Notes: generated by a model not told the origin, from the letters alone. DNA of 34,978 nucleotides from Andreesenia angusta (GCA_030537835.1 JAUNVB010000019.1:1-34978), one strand, 5' to 3'; positions 23,255 through 33,460 are shown, counted from the stretch's first letter. Translations and numbers: made by a program.

Positions 23255-25624
23255 CTATTTTAGACTGACTACTGTAACACCAGTGCCACCTTCATTGAAT
23301 TTTCCAATTCTCTGAGATTTTACATGCTGGTGTTTTTTAAGAATTTCATTAATCCCAGCTCTTAAAACACCTGTTCCTTTTCCATGTATTATACTGACTT
23401 CTTTTAATCCTGATAGATAAGCATCGTCTAAATATTTATCTATTTCAAAATGGGCCTCTTCAACATTCATCCCTCTAATATCTATCTCATTTTTTATGAT
23501 CTTGCTCTTCTTACTTATCATATTCTTTGCATATTGACTAGTCGATTTCTTCCCTTTTTTATTCGATAACTCTATTGTATCTAATGGTACAGATATCTTC
23601 ATAACTCCTATTTGTACCATAACATTGCCATCTGGATCGACTTTTGAAACGACAGTGCCTTCCTGATCTAAAGAAAGAACTCTTACTTCCTCACCTATTT
23701 CAACATCTTCTAATGGTTTAATCGATGTTTTAGAGAGAATTTTCTCACTTAAATTAGGATCTATATAATCTATTTTATTCCCAAGTTTTCTCTTAGCTTT
23801 ATCGAGTCTTTTCTTTTTCTCTTCATCTATTTCAAATTTTATTTCATTTATCTCTTTTAATGCATCTTCAGACTCTCTCTTTGCTCTGTCTATTATGCTT
23901 CTTGCTTCTCTTTTAGCTTTTATTATTATATCTTCTCTATTATCTTCTAATATTCTTTTCTGTTTATCTAATTCATTTCTTAGTTGAATTATCTCAGCTT
24001 CTAATTTTTTCGTACTCTCTTTCGATTTTTCTATACTTCTTCTATCCTGTTCTATACTTCCTAGAATCTCTTCAAATTTAACACTTTCACTATCGATTAG
24101 ATTCTTAGCGCTATCAATTATATGGTCCTGAAGTCCTAAACGTCTTGAGATTTCAAATGCATTCGATCTGCCAGGAACGCCTATTAATAGTTTATAAGTC
24201 GGCCTTAATGTCTCTATATCGAATTCAACCGATGCATTCTCTATTCCTTCTTTTGATATAGCATGCAATTTTAATTCACTATAATGAGTCGTTGCTATAG
24301 TTCTTATATTCTTATCTAATAAATAATCTAATATAGATATTGCAAGTGCTGCTCCTTCAGTAGGATCCGTTCCTGCTCCTAATTCATCAAATAGCAATAG
24401 TGAATTGTCTTCTATATTGTCTAACATATGAACAATATTAGTCATATGAGAAGAGAAGGTACTTAAACTCTGCTCTATACTCTGTTCATCTCCAATATCT
24501 GCATAGATATTATTAAATACTGCTATATCGCTATTAGAATCTGCCGGTATCTGAAGTCCTGATTGTCCCATAAGAGTTATAAGTCCTACAGTTTTCAATG
24601 TTACAGTCTTACCACCGGTATTAGGTCCTGTTATTACTATCGTATTTGTTGGATCTCCTAAATAGAAATCTGAAGCGATTACTTCATCTTTATCTATTAA
24701 TGGATGTCTTCCTCTTTTTATATTTATCTTTCCATCTAAATTCACATTCGGTGGTGTTGCATCCATATCTATTGCAAGTTTTGCCTTAGCAAATATAAAA
24801 TCTAGTCTTGCAATCTGTTTTAAATTGTATTTTATATTCTGATGTACTTCCCCTATTGAAGCAGTTATTTCTGTCAATATTCTGTCTATTTCTTTTTCTT
24901 CTGCTAGTTTTAATTCTCTTAATTCATTATTTAGATTCACTATATCTATAGGCTCTATAAAGAGTGTAGCTCCACTTGAAGATTGATCATGGATAATTCC
25001 CTTTACCATATTTCTATATTCCTGTCTCACTGGTATTACATGACGACCTTCTCTAATGGTAACGATTGAATCCTGTAAATATTTTCTACTCTCTGATGAG
25101 TTTATTATAGATTGTAGCCTATTTCTAATTCCTGTATTCTTATTCTGAATATTTCTTCTTATATTTCTAAGCTCTGTACTCGCATCTGATGATATCTCAT
25201 CTTCTCCTAGAATTGCTGTGAAAATCTCTTCTTCTATATCTTTATGAATCGAAATATTCTCTGCAATCTTTTTTATTATATTGATATTTTCAAAATCCTT
25301 TCTTAGGAGAAAACTCTTAACTTTTCTTCCAGTTCTGAGACTCTGTCCTATTCTTAAAAGAGCTCCTGGTGAGAGCATTCCTCCTTTTGAAGAGAGATTG
25401 AGTTCATCTTTTATATCGTATAGTCCAGAAAAGGAAGGAGAATTTTCTTTCATTATAACTCTATAAGCTTCTTCTGTTTCATTCTGTGCAAATTTTACTT
25501 TTTTTAAATTCGATGATGGCTTCAGTTTTCTCGTCATCTCTTTTCCTAATTCAGAATCGGCTTTGCTTTCTAATAGCTCTAAGACTTTATAGTATTCTAA
25601 TACTCTTAATGTCTTTTCATTCAA
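23255..25624 (-). CDS. mutS2: MutS2, endonuclease/ribosome collision-factor ATPase
   Basis: Protein of 789 residues, normal for MutS2. Core and lever helices (1-320) are followed by the ATPase domain with Walker A GPNTGGKTVT and Walker B LLFDELGAGTDPTEGAALA with the conserved THYSEL, a coiled-coil region (about 510-620), a KOW-like segment and a C-terminal Smr domain (DIRGMNVEEA; HGKGTGVLR). MutS2 splits collided ribosomes in Bacillus subtilis and suppresses recombination elsewhere. The start is TTG with AGAGGTGA upstream, 14 bases after the U32 gene stop. Confidence 0.97.
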   Translation of the reverse strand: MNEKTLRVLEYYKVLELLESKADSELGKEMTRKLKPSSNLKKVKFAQNETEEAYRVIMKENSPSFSGLYDIKDELNLSSKGGMLSPGALLRIGQSLRTGRKVKSFLLRKDFENINIIKKIAENISIHKDIEEEIFTAILGEDEISSDASTELRNIRRNIQNKNTGIRNRLQSIINSSESRKYLQDSIVTIREGRHVIPVRQEYRNMVKGIIHDQSSSGATLFIEPIDIVNLNNELRELKLAEEKEIDRILTEITASIGEVHQNIKYNLKQIARLDFIFAKAKLAIDMDATPPNVNLDGKINIKRGRHPLIDKDEVIASDFYLGDPTNTIVITGPNTGGKTVTLKTVGLITLMGQSGLQIPADSNSDIAVFNNIYADIGDEQSIEQSLSTFSSHMTNIVHMLDNIEDNSLLLFDELGAGTDPTEGAALAISILDYLLDKNIRTIATTHYSELKLHAISKEGIENASVEFDIETLRPTYKLLIGVPGRSNAFEISRRLGLQDHIIDSAKNLIDSESVKFEEILGSIEQDRRSIEKSKESTKKLEAEIIQLRNELDKQKRILEDNREDIIIKAKREARSIIDRAKRESEDALKEINEIKFEIDEEKKKRLDKAKRKLGNKIDYIDPNLSEKILSKTSIKPLEDVEIGEEVRVLSLDQEGTVVSKVDPDGNVMVQIGVMKISVPLDTIELSNKKGKKSTSQYAKNMISKKSKIIKNEIDIRGMNVEEAHFEIDKYLDDAYLSGLKEVSIIHGKGTGVLRAGINEILKKHQHVKSQRIGKFNEGGTGVTVVSLK

Positions 25625-25638
25625 AAAATCACCTCTAA

Positions 25639-28068
25639 TTATTCTACTCCTCTATTATAATGTCCTTTTGTTATAGAATCTTTTAATTTCTTATCTATTA
25701 CAAAGTTCTCTATTCGATTTCTATCCATTCCTTTTTTTATTATTTGATAATAAAGATCTTGTATATCTTCTATTAATTCATCTTCTCTATAAAATTCTAA
25801 TCTTATAGACGATATCTTCTTTTCTTTTAGACTATCTATATATTCTGGAATAAATAGTATTTTTGAATTTAAAACTGTTGTAATATTTCCCTGCCTTAGA
25901 AGAGGAAATTTCATATCTTTTCTATCTACTAATTCATATTTTGAATCTGAGGAAGATATTTTACAGTCTTCTATTAATGAGATAGGAGAGTTTTTCATAG
26001 TCATCAGCTTTAGATAGCCATATCCTATTACTTCCATATCTGATTCTATCGTATTAGATATATCTTCTATCTCATTCAAATTGAGTTCTGTCGATAGAGT
26101 ATTTCCAATTATCCCATTATTGTATAAGAACTGTATTGCTTCAGTATTATAGATATTCAATGAATAATCTGTCCTTATATTAATATCTGGAAATCTATCT
26201 TTTAAAAATTTTAAACTACCTGTATTACCAATCATTATACCATCTATATATTCTTTAAACTTTGTGATGCTCTCTTCGATTTTTAAAAATTCTCCATCTC
26301 CAATTATTCTAGGTAATGATATAAATATTTCAAAGTCTTTATTATCTATCGATTTTAAATATTCAAATGCATCATTTAGATATTCTCCATATCTAAGATA
26401 TAATCTATCTAGTTTTGAAAAATCTAATCTCTTAAGAATTTCAAATTTATCTATATAGATTGATAATATAGTTTTTTTATATTCATAATCTATTTCAATA
26501 TTCTCATAATCAGAAAAAGATATTCTTCGATCTTCTTTTTCTCTTTTCTCTAATGCTATATTCATCTTTTCTACTAATTCTCTTCTAATAGAGTTTATAG
26601 TACTTATAGGAAGAAATATATTTTTATCTATATCTCCTGTAAACCCTGAAAATTTGAATACTGTATCATTTAATTTAGATAATTGCTCTATTATCCTATC
26701 TCTACTTAGACCAGATTTTCTTGCTCTTTCTACTAAATCTTCTCCAGTTGCTATGACTTCAAGGTCATTGCATCTAGCTTTAAATACTGGCTTCTTATCT
26801 ATTTTTAACTCTGCTTCAAATGATATAGGTTTTCTATCTATATCTTTTTCACCCATATATTCTTCTCTAATTCTACTATATAGTTCTTTATCGTATGTCT
26901 TATAGAGTTTGGCATTCTTCTTTATAGGTCTATAAGTCATTATCTCTACATACTGTCCCTTTAATGCATTATCTCTTTCTTTTCCATTTATGAATATCTT
27001 ATCTACATTGAAGAAATCTTCAGAGCCGTCAATATTATCGGCATTTAACCCATCGCCTTTATTGAGTTCATATTTTAATTTGATCTTAGTTCTATTATTT
27101 CTAAACTCTATTGCTCTACCTATATATGTTCCTCTATTATTTGGCTTATCTAAAGATATATAATCTCTTCCTGATTCTTTTCCTAAGAATCCCTTAGTAA
27201 ATCCTCTATTAAATATCTTTCTAATATCTTCTAAATCATCATCATCGATTTCTTCTTTTTTATATAAATGGGCATCTATAGCTTTTCTATATTTATTTAC
27301 TATCAGAGCTACATACTCAGGCTTTTTCATTCTTCCTTCTATTTTGAATGAGTCAACTCCTATATCTATGAGCTTTCCTATATTTTCAATTGAATTTAAA
27401 TCTTTCGTAGAGAGTATATATTTTCCATCAAGAACTATATCTTCTTGTGAGTTTTCGTCTCTCAATGTGAATGGCATTCTGCAAGTCTGAGCACATCTAC
27501 CTCTATTGCCACTTCTACCACCGATTATAGAGCTCATAAGACATTGACCTGAATAAGATACACATAATGCCCCATGCACAAAGACCTCTATTTCTGCATC
27601 TGTTTCTCTCTTTATCTTCTCTATCTCGTCAATTGAAAGCTCTCTTGCAAGTACTATTCTTTCAAATCCGAGTTCTTTTAAAAAATTGACACCATAAGAA
27701 TTATTTATAGTCATCTGAGTACTTCCATGCAGTATTAGATTTGGAAATTCAGATTTAATTATATTTATGACTCCTAGGTCTTGTACTATTAATGCATCTG
27801 GACCTATTTCGTCTAAAAATTTTAAATACCTTCTAAGTTCTTCTAATTCAGAATTCTTAATCGATATATTTAAAGTAATATATACTTTGACATTTCTATT
27901 ATGAGCATATTCTATAGCCTCTCTTAGATCTTCATCGCTAAAATTAGATGCATAATGTCTGGCATTAAATAATTTGCCTCCTAAATATACTGCATCTGCA
28001 CCGTTATTTATGGCAGCATAGAGCGATTCCATGCTGCCTACTGGTGCTAATAATTCTATTTTTTTCAT
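25639..28068 (-). CDS. U32 family peptidase-like protein (RlhA-like, with DUF3656)
   Basis: A 809-residue protein. The N-terminal TIM-barrel U32 domain begins KKIELLAPVGSMESL and carries the family signature VFVHGALCVSYSGQC followed by GRCAQTC (Fe-S-type cysteines). The central region resembles the collagenase-like DUF3656 domain, and a second degenerate U32-like barrel occupies about 540-760. E. coli RlhA, of the same family, is needed for hydroxylation of 23S rRNA C2501, so an rRNA modification role is likelier than proteolysis. The ATG at 28068 is preferred over the TTG immediately before it; GGTGG lies 7 bases upstream. It sits 12 bases after zapA. Confidence 0.88.
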   Translation of the reverse strand: MKKIELLAPVGSMESLYAAINNGADAVYLGGKLFNARHYASNFSDEDLREAIEYAHNRNVKVYITLNISIKNSELEELRRYLKFLDEIGPDALIVQDLGVINIIKSEFPNLILHGSTQMTINNSYGVNFLKELGFERIVLARELSIDEIEKIKRETDAEIEVFVHGALCVSYSGQCLMSSIIGGRSGNRGRCAQTCRMPFTLRDENSQEDIVLDGKYILSTKDLNSIENIGKLIDIGVDSFKIEGRMKKPEYVALIVNKYRKAIDAHLYKKEEIDDDDLEDIRKIFNRGFTKGFLGKESGRDYISLDKPNNRGTYIGRAIEFRNNRTKIKLKYELNKGDGLNADNIDGSEDFFNVDKIFINGKERDNALKGQYVEIMTYRPIKKNAKLYKTYDKELYSRIREEYMGEKDIDRKPISFEAELKIDKKPVFKARCNDLEVIATGEDLVERARKSGLSRDRIIEQLSKLNDTVFKFSGFTGDIDKNIFLPISTINSIRRELVEKMNIALEKREKEDRRISFSDYENIEIDYEYKKTILSIYIDKFEILKRLDFSKLDRLYLRYGEYLNDAFEYLKSIDNKDFEIFISLPRIIGDGEFLKIEESITKFKEYIDGIMIGNTGSLKFLKDRFPDINIRTDYSLNIYNTEAIQFLYNNGIIGNTLSTELNLNEIEDISNTIESDMEVIGYGYLKLMTMKNSPISLIEDCKISSSDSKYELVDRKDMKFPLLRQGNITTVLNSKILFIPEYIDSLKEKKISSIRLEFYREDELIEDIQDLYYQIIKKGMDRNRIENFVIDKKLKDSITKGHYNRGVE

Positions 28069-28080
28069 CAATATTCCACC

Positions 28081-28698
28081 TTATTTTTCAGCAGAACTAG
28101 CCTCAGATTTTATTTTAAATAATGTTTCCTGTAATTCTTTTATCTTTTTTTCACTCTCCGCTAGTGAATCCGTTCTTATCTCTAATGCCTTTTCTTGTTC
28201 ATCAATTTTCTTACTCAATCTAGTATTTTCTCTTTTGAACTTCGTTATCTCTTTATTTAAATTCTTTATATCTTCTTTTAGTTTTTCTTCTTCTTTATTA
28301 TTTTTAAGCTCAGCTATTTCTTTTTCTTGCTTTTCTATTTTCTTTTGATGCTTCTCTATCTCTTTTAGATATTGATCTAATTGTTTCTGCTTCTCTTTTA
28401 TATCTGATTCCGACTTTTCTGCTACTTTTTTATACTTACTATATTCTTCATAAGCTTCTGTTGCTTTCTTTATTACTTCTTCACATTCTGCTCTATTCTT
28501 ATAGTATTTATTCCCTATTGTAAATGCCGCTAAAATATAAGCCATTTCACTAGTCAATTTCTTATTCTTATTTAAAATATCACGTATGCTCTTATCTACT
28601 AATTCAGCAATCTTAAGTACATCTTCTTCACTCTCTGTACTAGTTATATTAATACTCTTCCCATCAATTCTTACTGGCACCTTTATTCTATTTGCCAT
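28081..28698 (-). CDS. zapA: Cell division protein ZapA with long coiled coil
   Basis: The N-terminal ~85 residues form a ZapA domain (VPVRIDGKSINITS; AELVDKSIRDIL; AYILAAFTIGNKYY). The remaining ~115 residues are an almost continuous Lys/Glu-rich coiled coil. ZapA bundles FtsZ filaments at midcell. Classical ZapA is about 85-110 residues, so the tail roughly doubles the length; long-tailed forms occur in clostridial relatives. It is the first gene of a six-gene operon with its own promoter. Confidence 0.9.
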   Translation of the reverse strand: MANRIKVPVRIDGKSINITSTESEEDVLKIAELVDKSIRDILNKNKKLTSEMAYILAAFTIGNKYYKNRAECEEVIKKATEAYEEYSKYKKVAEKSESDIKEKQKQLDQYLKEIEKHQKKIEKQEKEIAELKNNKEEEKLKEDIKNLNKEITKFKRENTRLSKKIDEQEKALEIRTDSLAESEKKIKELQETLFKIKSEASSAEK

Positions 28699-28722
28699 AT
28701 TATCACCCTTTCTTTATATATC

Positions 28723-28751
28723 ATTATATCTTTTTTATGTATAAAAGTTAA
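28723..28751 (-). promoter_or_regulatory. Promoter of the zapA-argS operon
   Basis: On the minus strand TTAACT (28746-28751), 17 bases, then TATAAT (28723-28728). The -35 box overlaps the edge of the pheT terminator stem. Confidence 0.6.
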
Positions 28752-28775
28752 GAGGCGATAAAAATCGCCTCTTAA
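28748..28775 (-). terminator. Terminator of pheST
   Basis: A perfect 12-bp inverted repeat (28748-28759 with 28764-28775) with a 4-base loop is followed on the minus strand by CTTTTATAC. It lies 18 bases after the pheT stop. Confidence 0.85.
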
Positions 28776-28792
28776 ATATTTTTATTTATTCT

Positions 28793-31195
28793 CTAAGTTC
28801 TCAAATGTGCATCTAGTTCTTTTTCTAATGCATCTAATACTTTCTGATGAATAGGTGTTAGTTCTTCGTCTGTAAGTGTTTTTTCTTCTGAATTGTATTC
28901 TATCGAATAAGCTACACTCTTCTTATCATTATCTATCTGATCTCCTTCATAGACATCGAAGAGCTCTACTCTCTTAACGAGTTCTCCTCCGTTTTCTCTT
29001 ATGATCTTTTCTATTTCTTTGACCATAATTTCTTTATCAACTAAAAGAGCTATATCTCTACTTATAGAAGGGTATTTTGCAAGTGGCTTATACTTATGCA
29101 CTCCTCCTTTTAAGAAGAATAGTCTATTGAAATCGAGTTCTGCCATATAGACTCTATTCTTTAATCCATAATTTTCTTGCACATCTGGATGGACTTCACC
29201 AAATTCTCCTAGATAGTAATTTTCACAGACTATTGAAGCTGCTCTACCTGGATGGAATGTTGGATTATTCTCTTCTCTTACGTATTCATAACCTTCAATT
29301 CCCATTTTTTCTAATAATTCATCAATTATTCCCTTCATAGTGAAGAAATCTCCATCACCGTACATACCTATTGAAAGTACTCTCTTTTCTTTTGGTATAG
29401 TCTTTACTGGTATTTCATTCGGTATGAATATATTCCCTATCTCATATACACCGATTGAAGGTATTCCATATCTCGAGTTTCTTACTAATACGTCCATCAT
29501 ATTTCCTAATAATGTAGTTCTCATAACGGAATAGTCTTCCCCTAGTGGATTTCTTATTTTAACATATTTTCTCATAACGCTATTTTCTGATATATTCAAT
29601 TTGTCAAATTGTGATGGACTTACAAATGAATAAGTCATTATCTCATTTAATCCCATAGATGTCAGTAAATCTTTTGCCCAATCCTGTTTATTTCTTATGC
29701 AAGATTTTCTACCTCTAGTTATTACTCCTGATAATGGCTTCGTCTCTATATTATCGAATCCATATATTCTAGCGATCTCCTCAATTATATCTACTGGAAT
29801 CGATATATCTGTTCTAAATGTAGGTATATTTGAGATGACTTCTTCTCCTTCAATTTTAGATTCTATTTCTAAATAATTAAGCATATTTAGTATTCTATCT
29901 CTATCTATCTTCTGTCCTATTAAATCGTCTATTTTCTCTAATTTTACTCTAATTTCTTTTGGTTCTGGTAACTGTCCATATTCAAAGAAATTTCCTTTTA
30001 CAACTTTACCTGCATTTATTTCCTCTATTAGTTCACAGACTCTATCTCCTGCAATCTTTGCAAGGTTAGGATCTAATCCTTTTTCAAATCTAGTCGATGC
30101 TTCTGTTCTAAGTCCTAATTTTTTAGATGTAAGTCTTACTGATTTTGGATTGAATGAAGCAGACTCTAGAAGAATAGTTTTTGTATCTTCTGTGACTTCA
30201 CTATCGAGTCCTCCCATAACTCCTGCTATGGCTATCTGATTCTTTCCATCATTTATCATAAGCATTGAATCGTCTAATTTTCTCTCTACATCGTCTAGGG
30301 TCTTAAATACATCCCCATTTTCTGCTCTTTTTACTATTATCTTCTTATCTTCTAATTTATCTAGATCGAATGCATGAAGTGGTTGGCCAAGCTCTAACAT
30401 TACATAATTCGTTATATCGACTATATTATTTAATGGTCTCATTCCCGCTTCCATAAGTCTAGTCTGAAGCCATAATGGTGATTCCTCTACTTTTACATCT
30501 TTTATAACTCTTGCATAATATGCATTACAGAGGTCTTTATCTTCGACAATTAATTCATTGAAATAGTCTTTTATATCGTCTTCTTCTTCCTTTACTTCCA
30601 TATCAGGATATTTTATCTTCTGTTCTATTGTTGCTCCTAATTCTCTTGCCATACCTAATATAGATAGACAATCTGGTCTATTTGGTGTTATCTCAAATTC
30701 TATTATCTCTTCATTTAATCCAAATACTTCTCTTATATCTTTTCCTATTTCATAATTTTCTTGCAATATATGAATTCCATCTCTATAGAGTTTTGGAATT
30801 ACTGAATCTGAGTATCCAAGTTCTGCTGCTGAACAGAGCATTCCAAATGATTCTACTCCTCTTAATTTCCCTTTTTTTATCTTGATCCCACCTGGTAGTT
30901 TTGCTCCTACTAATGCAACTGGTACAAGATCTCCTTCTTTTACATTATTTGCTCCTGTAACTATTTGCAATAATTCCTCTTCACCTATATCTATCTTAGT
31001 TATTATTAATTTATCTGCATCTGGATGTTTTTCTATCTCTTCTATTCTTCCTACTACTACTTTTTCTACACCTTTATCTACGCTCTCTATGGACTCAACA
31101 TGAGAGCCTGTTTCATTCAATTTATCTGCTAATTTTCTTATATCATAATCTTCTATATCTATATAGTCTTTTAACCATTTAACTGGTACAAACAT
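28793..31195 (-). CDS. pheT: Phenylalanine--tRNA ligase beta subunit
   Basis: Beta chain (800 residues, usual length) of the alpha2-beta2 synthetase. Domains in order: N-terminal with the EMAP-like tRNA-binding fold (about 40-150), B3/B4 editing domain, B5, the catalytic-like core and a C-terminal ferredoxin-fold anticodon-binding (FDX-ACB) domain (about 707-800, starting KYPSISRDIALLV). The ATG at 31195 follows GAGGAGG by 6 bases; a longer TTG start would overlap that site. It follows pheS after about 40 bases. Confidence 0.97.
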   Translation of the reverse strand: MFVPVKWLKDYIDIEDYDIRKLADKLNETGSHVESIESVDKGVEKVVVGRIEEIEKHPDADKLIITKIDIGEEELLQIVTGANNVKEGDLVPVALVGAKLPGGIKIKKGKLRGVESFGMLCSAAELGYSDSVIPKLYRDGIHILQENYEIGKDIREVFGLNEEIIEFEITPNRPDCLSILGMARELGATIEQKIKYPDMEVKEEEDDIKDYFNELIVEDKDLCNAYYARVIKDVKVEESPLWLQTRLMEAGMRPLNNIVDITNYVMLELGQPLHAFDLDKLEDKKIIVKRAENGDVFKTLDDVERKLDDSMLMINDGKNQIAIAGVMGGLDSEVTEDTKTILLESASFNPKSVRLTSKKLGLRTEASTRFEKGLDPNLAKIAGDRVCELIEEINAGKVVKGNFFEYGQLPEPKEIRVKLEKIDDLIGQKIDRDRILNMLNYLEIESKIEGEEVISNIPTFRTDISIPVDIIEEIARIYGFDNIETKPLSGVITRGRKSCIRNKQDWAKDLLTSMGLNEIMTYSFVSPSQFDKLNISENSVMRKYVKIRNPLGEDYSVMRTTLLGNMMDVLVRNSRYGIPSIGVYEIGNIFIPNEIPVKTIPKEKRVLSIGMYGDGDFFTMKGIIDELLEKMGIEGYEYVREENNPTFHPGRAASIVCENYYLGEFGEVHPDVQENYGLKNRVYMAELDFNRLFFLKGGVHKYKPLAKYPSISRDIALLVDKEIMVKEIEKIIRENGGELVKRVELFDVYEGDQIDNDKKSVAYSIEYNSEEKTLTDEELTPIHQKVLDALEKELDAHLRT

Positions 31196-31235
31196 TTTCT
31201 TCCTCCTCAAATTTAAATTGCTATTCTATTATTTT

Positions 31236-32258
31236 TTAAAACTGATCTAAAAATCTCTTATCATTTTCGAATAATAATCTTATATTATCTATTCCATATT
31301 TAACCATAGCAATTCTATCTAATCCTAATCCAAAAGCGAATCCACTATAGATTTCTGAATCAATACCACAGTTCTCTAATACCTTTGGATGAACCATTCC
31401 ACAACCTAGTAATTCCATACTCCAACCTGTTTCTCCACATGATGAACAGCCCTTACCGCCACAGTCGAAGCATTGAACATCTACTTCTACACTAGGTTCA
31501 GTGAACGGGAAATAATGTGGTCTATATCTGGTTTCAAGTTGTGAACCAAATATCTCTCTTATGAATAGATCTATTGTGTCTTTTAGATTTCCTATGCTGA
31601 CTTTTTTATCAACTACTAAACCTTCTAATTGATGGAACATAGGTGAATGGGTATCATCTACATCATCGAATCTAAAAGTTCTTCCTGATGATACTATTCT
31701 TATAGGTGGATCCATATTCTCCATTGCTCTTATCTGTACTGGTGATGTATGAGTTCTTAAAAGCAAATCATCTGTTATATAGAATGTATCCGTCTCATCT
31801 CTTGATGGATGATTATCTGGGGAATTAAGGGCATCAAAATTATGGTAGACATCTTCTATTTCTGGTCCTTCTACTATATCGAATCCCATATTTTGAAAAA
31901 CTCCTTCTAATTCTTCTATTACTTGTATCAGTGGATGTCTATGGCCTAGTACTGGTTTTTTACCTGGCATAGATATATCTAATTTCTCTGATGATATTCT
32001 CTTTGCTTTTATCATCTCTTTTAAATTAGTTCTAACTTCTTCTATTCTATTCTCTATGCTTTCTCTGACCTCATTAGAAAGCTGACCTATAACGGGTCTT
32101 TCTTCTTTTGATAATTTCCCCATTCCTCTTAGAATCTTTGTAAGTTTTCCTTTTTTACCTAAGTACTCTACTCTTGTACTCTCTAGCTCATCTATAGTTT
32201 TTATAGAAGCTATTCTCTCTAATGCATCTTTTCTTATCTTGCTCAATTGTTCTTTCAA
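31236..32258 (-). CDS. pheS: Phenylalanine--tRNA ligase alpha subunit
   Basis: Catalytic alpha chain (340 residues) of a class II synthetase. The N-terminal coiled-coil tRNA-binding arm (1-85) is followed by motif 2 (RTHTSPVQIRAM; SSGRTFRFDDVDDTHSPMFHQ) and motif 3 (GFAFGLGLDRIAM). A CFDCGGKGCSSCG cysteine cluster lies in the core. The start is TTG with AGAGGG upstream. It is controlled by the T-box leader immediately upstream. Confidence 0.97.
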   Translation of the reverse strand: MKEQLSKIRKDALERIASIKTIDELESTRVEYLGKKGKLTKILRGMGKLSKEERPVIGQLSNEVRESIENRIEEVRTNLKEMIKAKRISSEKLDISMPGKKPVLGHRHPLIQVIEELEGVFQNMGFDIVEGPEIEDVYHNFDALNSPDNHPSRDETDTFYITDDLLLRTHTSPVQIRAMENMDPPIRIVSSGRTFRFDDVDDTHSPMFHQLEGLVVDKKVSIGNLKDTIDLFIREIFGSQLETRYRPHYFPFTEPSVEVDVQCFDCGGKGCSSCGETGWSMELLGCGMVHPKVLENCGIDSEIYSGFAFGLGLDRIAMVKYGIDNIRLLFENDKRFLDQF

Positions 32259-32294
32259 AATAACCCTCTTTTCTATCTATATTCTAATAAAATA

Positions 32295-32560
32295 TAAAAA
32301 AGACTCCATCCCAAATAAGGGACGAAGTCATATCCGTGTTACCACCCTAGTTATTCGCAAAGCGAATCACTCTTTTTATTTTAACGGTATAAATCCGGCT
32401 TAGCTTACTCTTTTCAGCAAAGCAGCTCCAGAGTGAAATTCTCATTGAGATTGAAAGATTCTCAGCAATATCTTTCTCTCTGTCTTTTTCCCAATAATAC
32501 TTATTCTCTTTCACAGCTATTATATCTATTTAGTATTTATTATTCTCTCTTTTTCAATGT
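32295..32560 (-). promoter_or_regulatory. T-box leader, phenylalanine-specific
   Basis: Minus-strand leader of pheST. The T-box core AGGGTGGTAACACGG is at 32348-32334. It is followed by the terminator stem (32319-32329 with 32302-32312, fully paired with two G-U) and TTTTTT. Stem I lies upstream; its specifier region contains UUC (32437-32435), the Phe codon, in UUCACUCUGGAGC, as expected. Uncharged tRNA-Phe would stabilise the antiterminator and raise pheST expression. A TATAAT (32563-32568) provides the -10 box. Confidence 0.93.
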
Positions 32561-32599
32561 CCATTATATCATATTCTTTAGCTTTTTTGTAGAACCTAA

Positions 32600-33460
32600 T
32601 TATTTTCCATATAATTCCTGTTTATTTATCTTATCGAATTCTCCTACTTTGGATTCGTTTTTAAATCTCTCCATGGTTTCCATACCCCTATTATTGAATT
32701 CTTCAAAATCTGAAAAGAATAGCATATCTCCTAGCACATAATCATAGAAAAAGTAATTTAAAGATTCATCTGTACTTTTACCTATGGCTTTTTCTAAGCT
32801 CTGATCAGAAAATGATGATATAGGCCCTATTGGTAGTCCTTCTGAATAATAGGTATTGTATTTACTCTCTATTTCTGTATCTTTGAATGTGAGATATGGT
32901 CTTTGATATCCTAGAGCATATTCTGCTGTTACACATGATTGTAATTTTGATCCTTCGGATAATCTATTTAAAAATACATCCGCTATTTCTTGGTAATATT
33001 CTCCACCTAATGCTTCTGCTTCTATAATTGATGCTAGAGTTATTCTCTCTTTTTCTGTCAAATTATTCTTATCTATGACTTCTCCTTCTATTTTTTTATA
33101 TCTCTCTTCTGCCATTCTTATGAATTCGTCTCTCTGTTCATCTATATCTTCTTTTAATTCATATTTTCCTGGAATTATAATTCCTTCCATTTTTCTAAAA
33201 TCTTCTATCTCTTCATTTATCAATATGGATTTTGCTTTTTTAAATGAAGATTTTATTTCATCTTCTTCAATTTTATATATTTTTGCAAGTTTCGGTATTA
33301 TATCTCTATTCAATATATTGCCGTTTTTGATTTCTATTTCTTCTGTTTTTTTATCTTGCTCTTCTATTTTTTTTACTTCTTCTACATCTTTTTCTGATTC
33401 AGTACAACCAAAGGCTGTGATCATTGATAAGAAGAGTATAGCTAAAATTATCTTTTTCAA
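32600..33460 (-). CDS. mltG: MltG-like endolytic transglycosylase, predicted lipoprotein
   Basis: YceG/MltG-family protein of 286 residues that cuts nascent peptidoglycan strands at the outer face of the membrane. The catalytic glutamate is E147 in ASIIEAEA, followed by VFLNRLSEG and the substrate-groove stretch NTYYSEGLPIGPISS. Instead of the usual N-terminal transmembrane anchor it has a lipoprotein-type signal with Cys19 (TAFGC) and a Glu/Lys-rich linker (20-45). It is shorter than typical MltG (about 340), and the -3 position of the lipobox is Ala, so lipidation is likely but not certain. The start is TTG behind AGAGGGATAAT. No terminator separates it from the T-box promoter downstream. 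Confidence 0.87.
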   Translation of the reverse strand: MKKIILAILFLSMITAFGCTESEKDVEEVKKIEEQDKKTEEIEIKNGNILNRDIIPKLAKIYKIEEDEIKSSFKKAKSILINEEIEDFRKMEGIIIPGKYELKEDIDEQRDEFIRMAEERYKKIEGEVIDKNNLTEKERITLASIIEAEALGGEYYQEIADVFLNRLSEGSKLQSCVTAEYALGYQRPYLTFKDTEIESKYNTYYSEGLPIGPISSFSDQSLEKAIGKSTDESLNYFFYDYVLGDMLFFSDFEEFNNRGMETMERFKNESKVGEFDKINKQELYGK

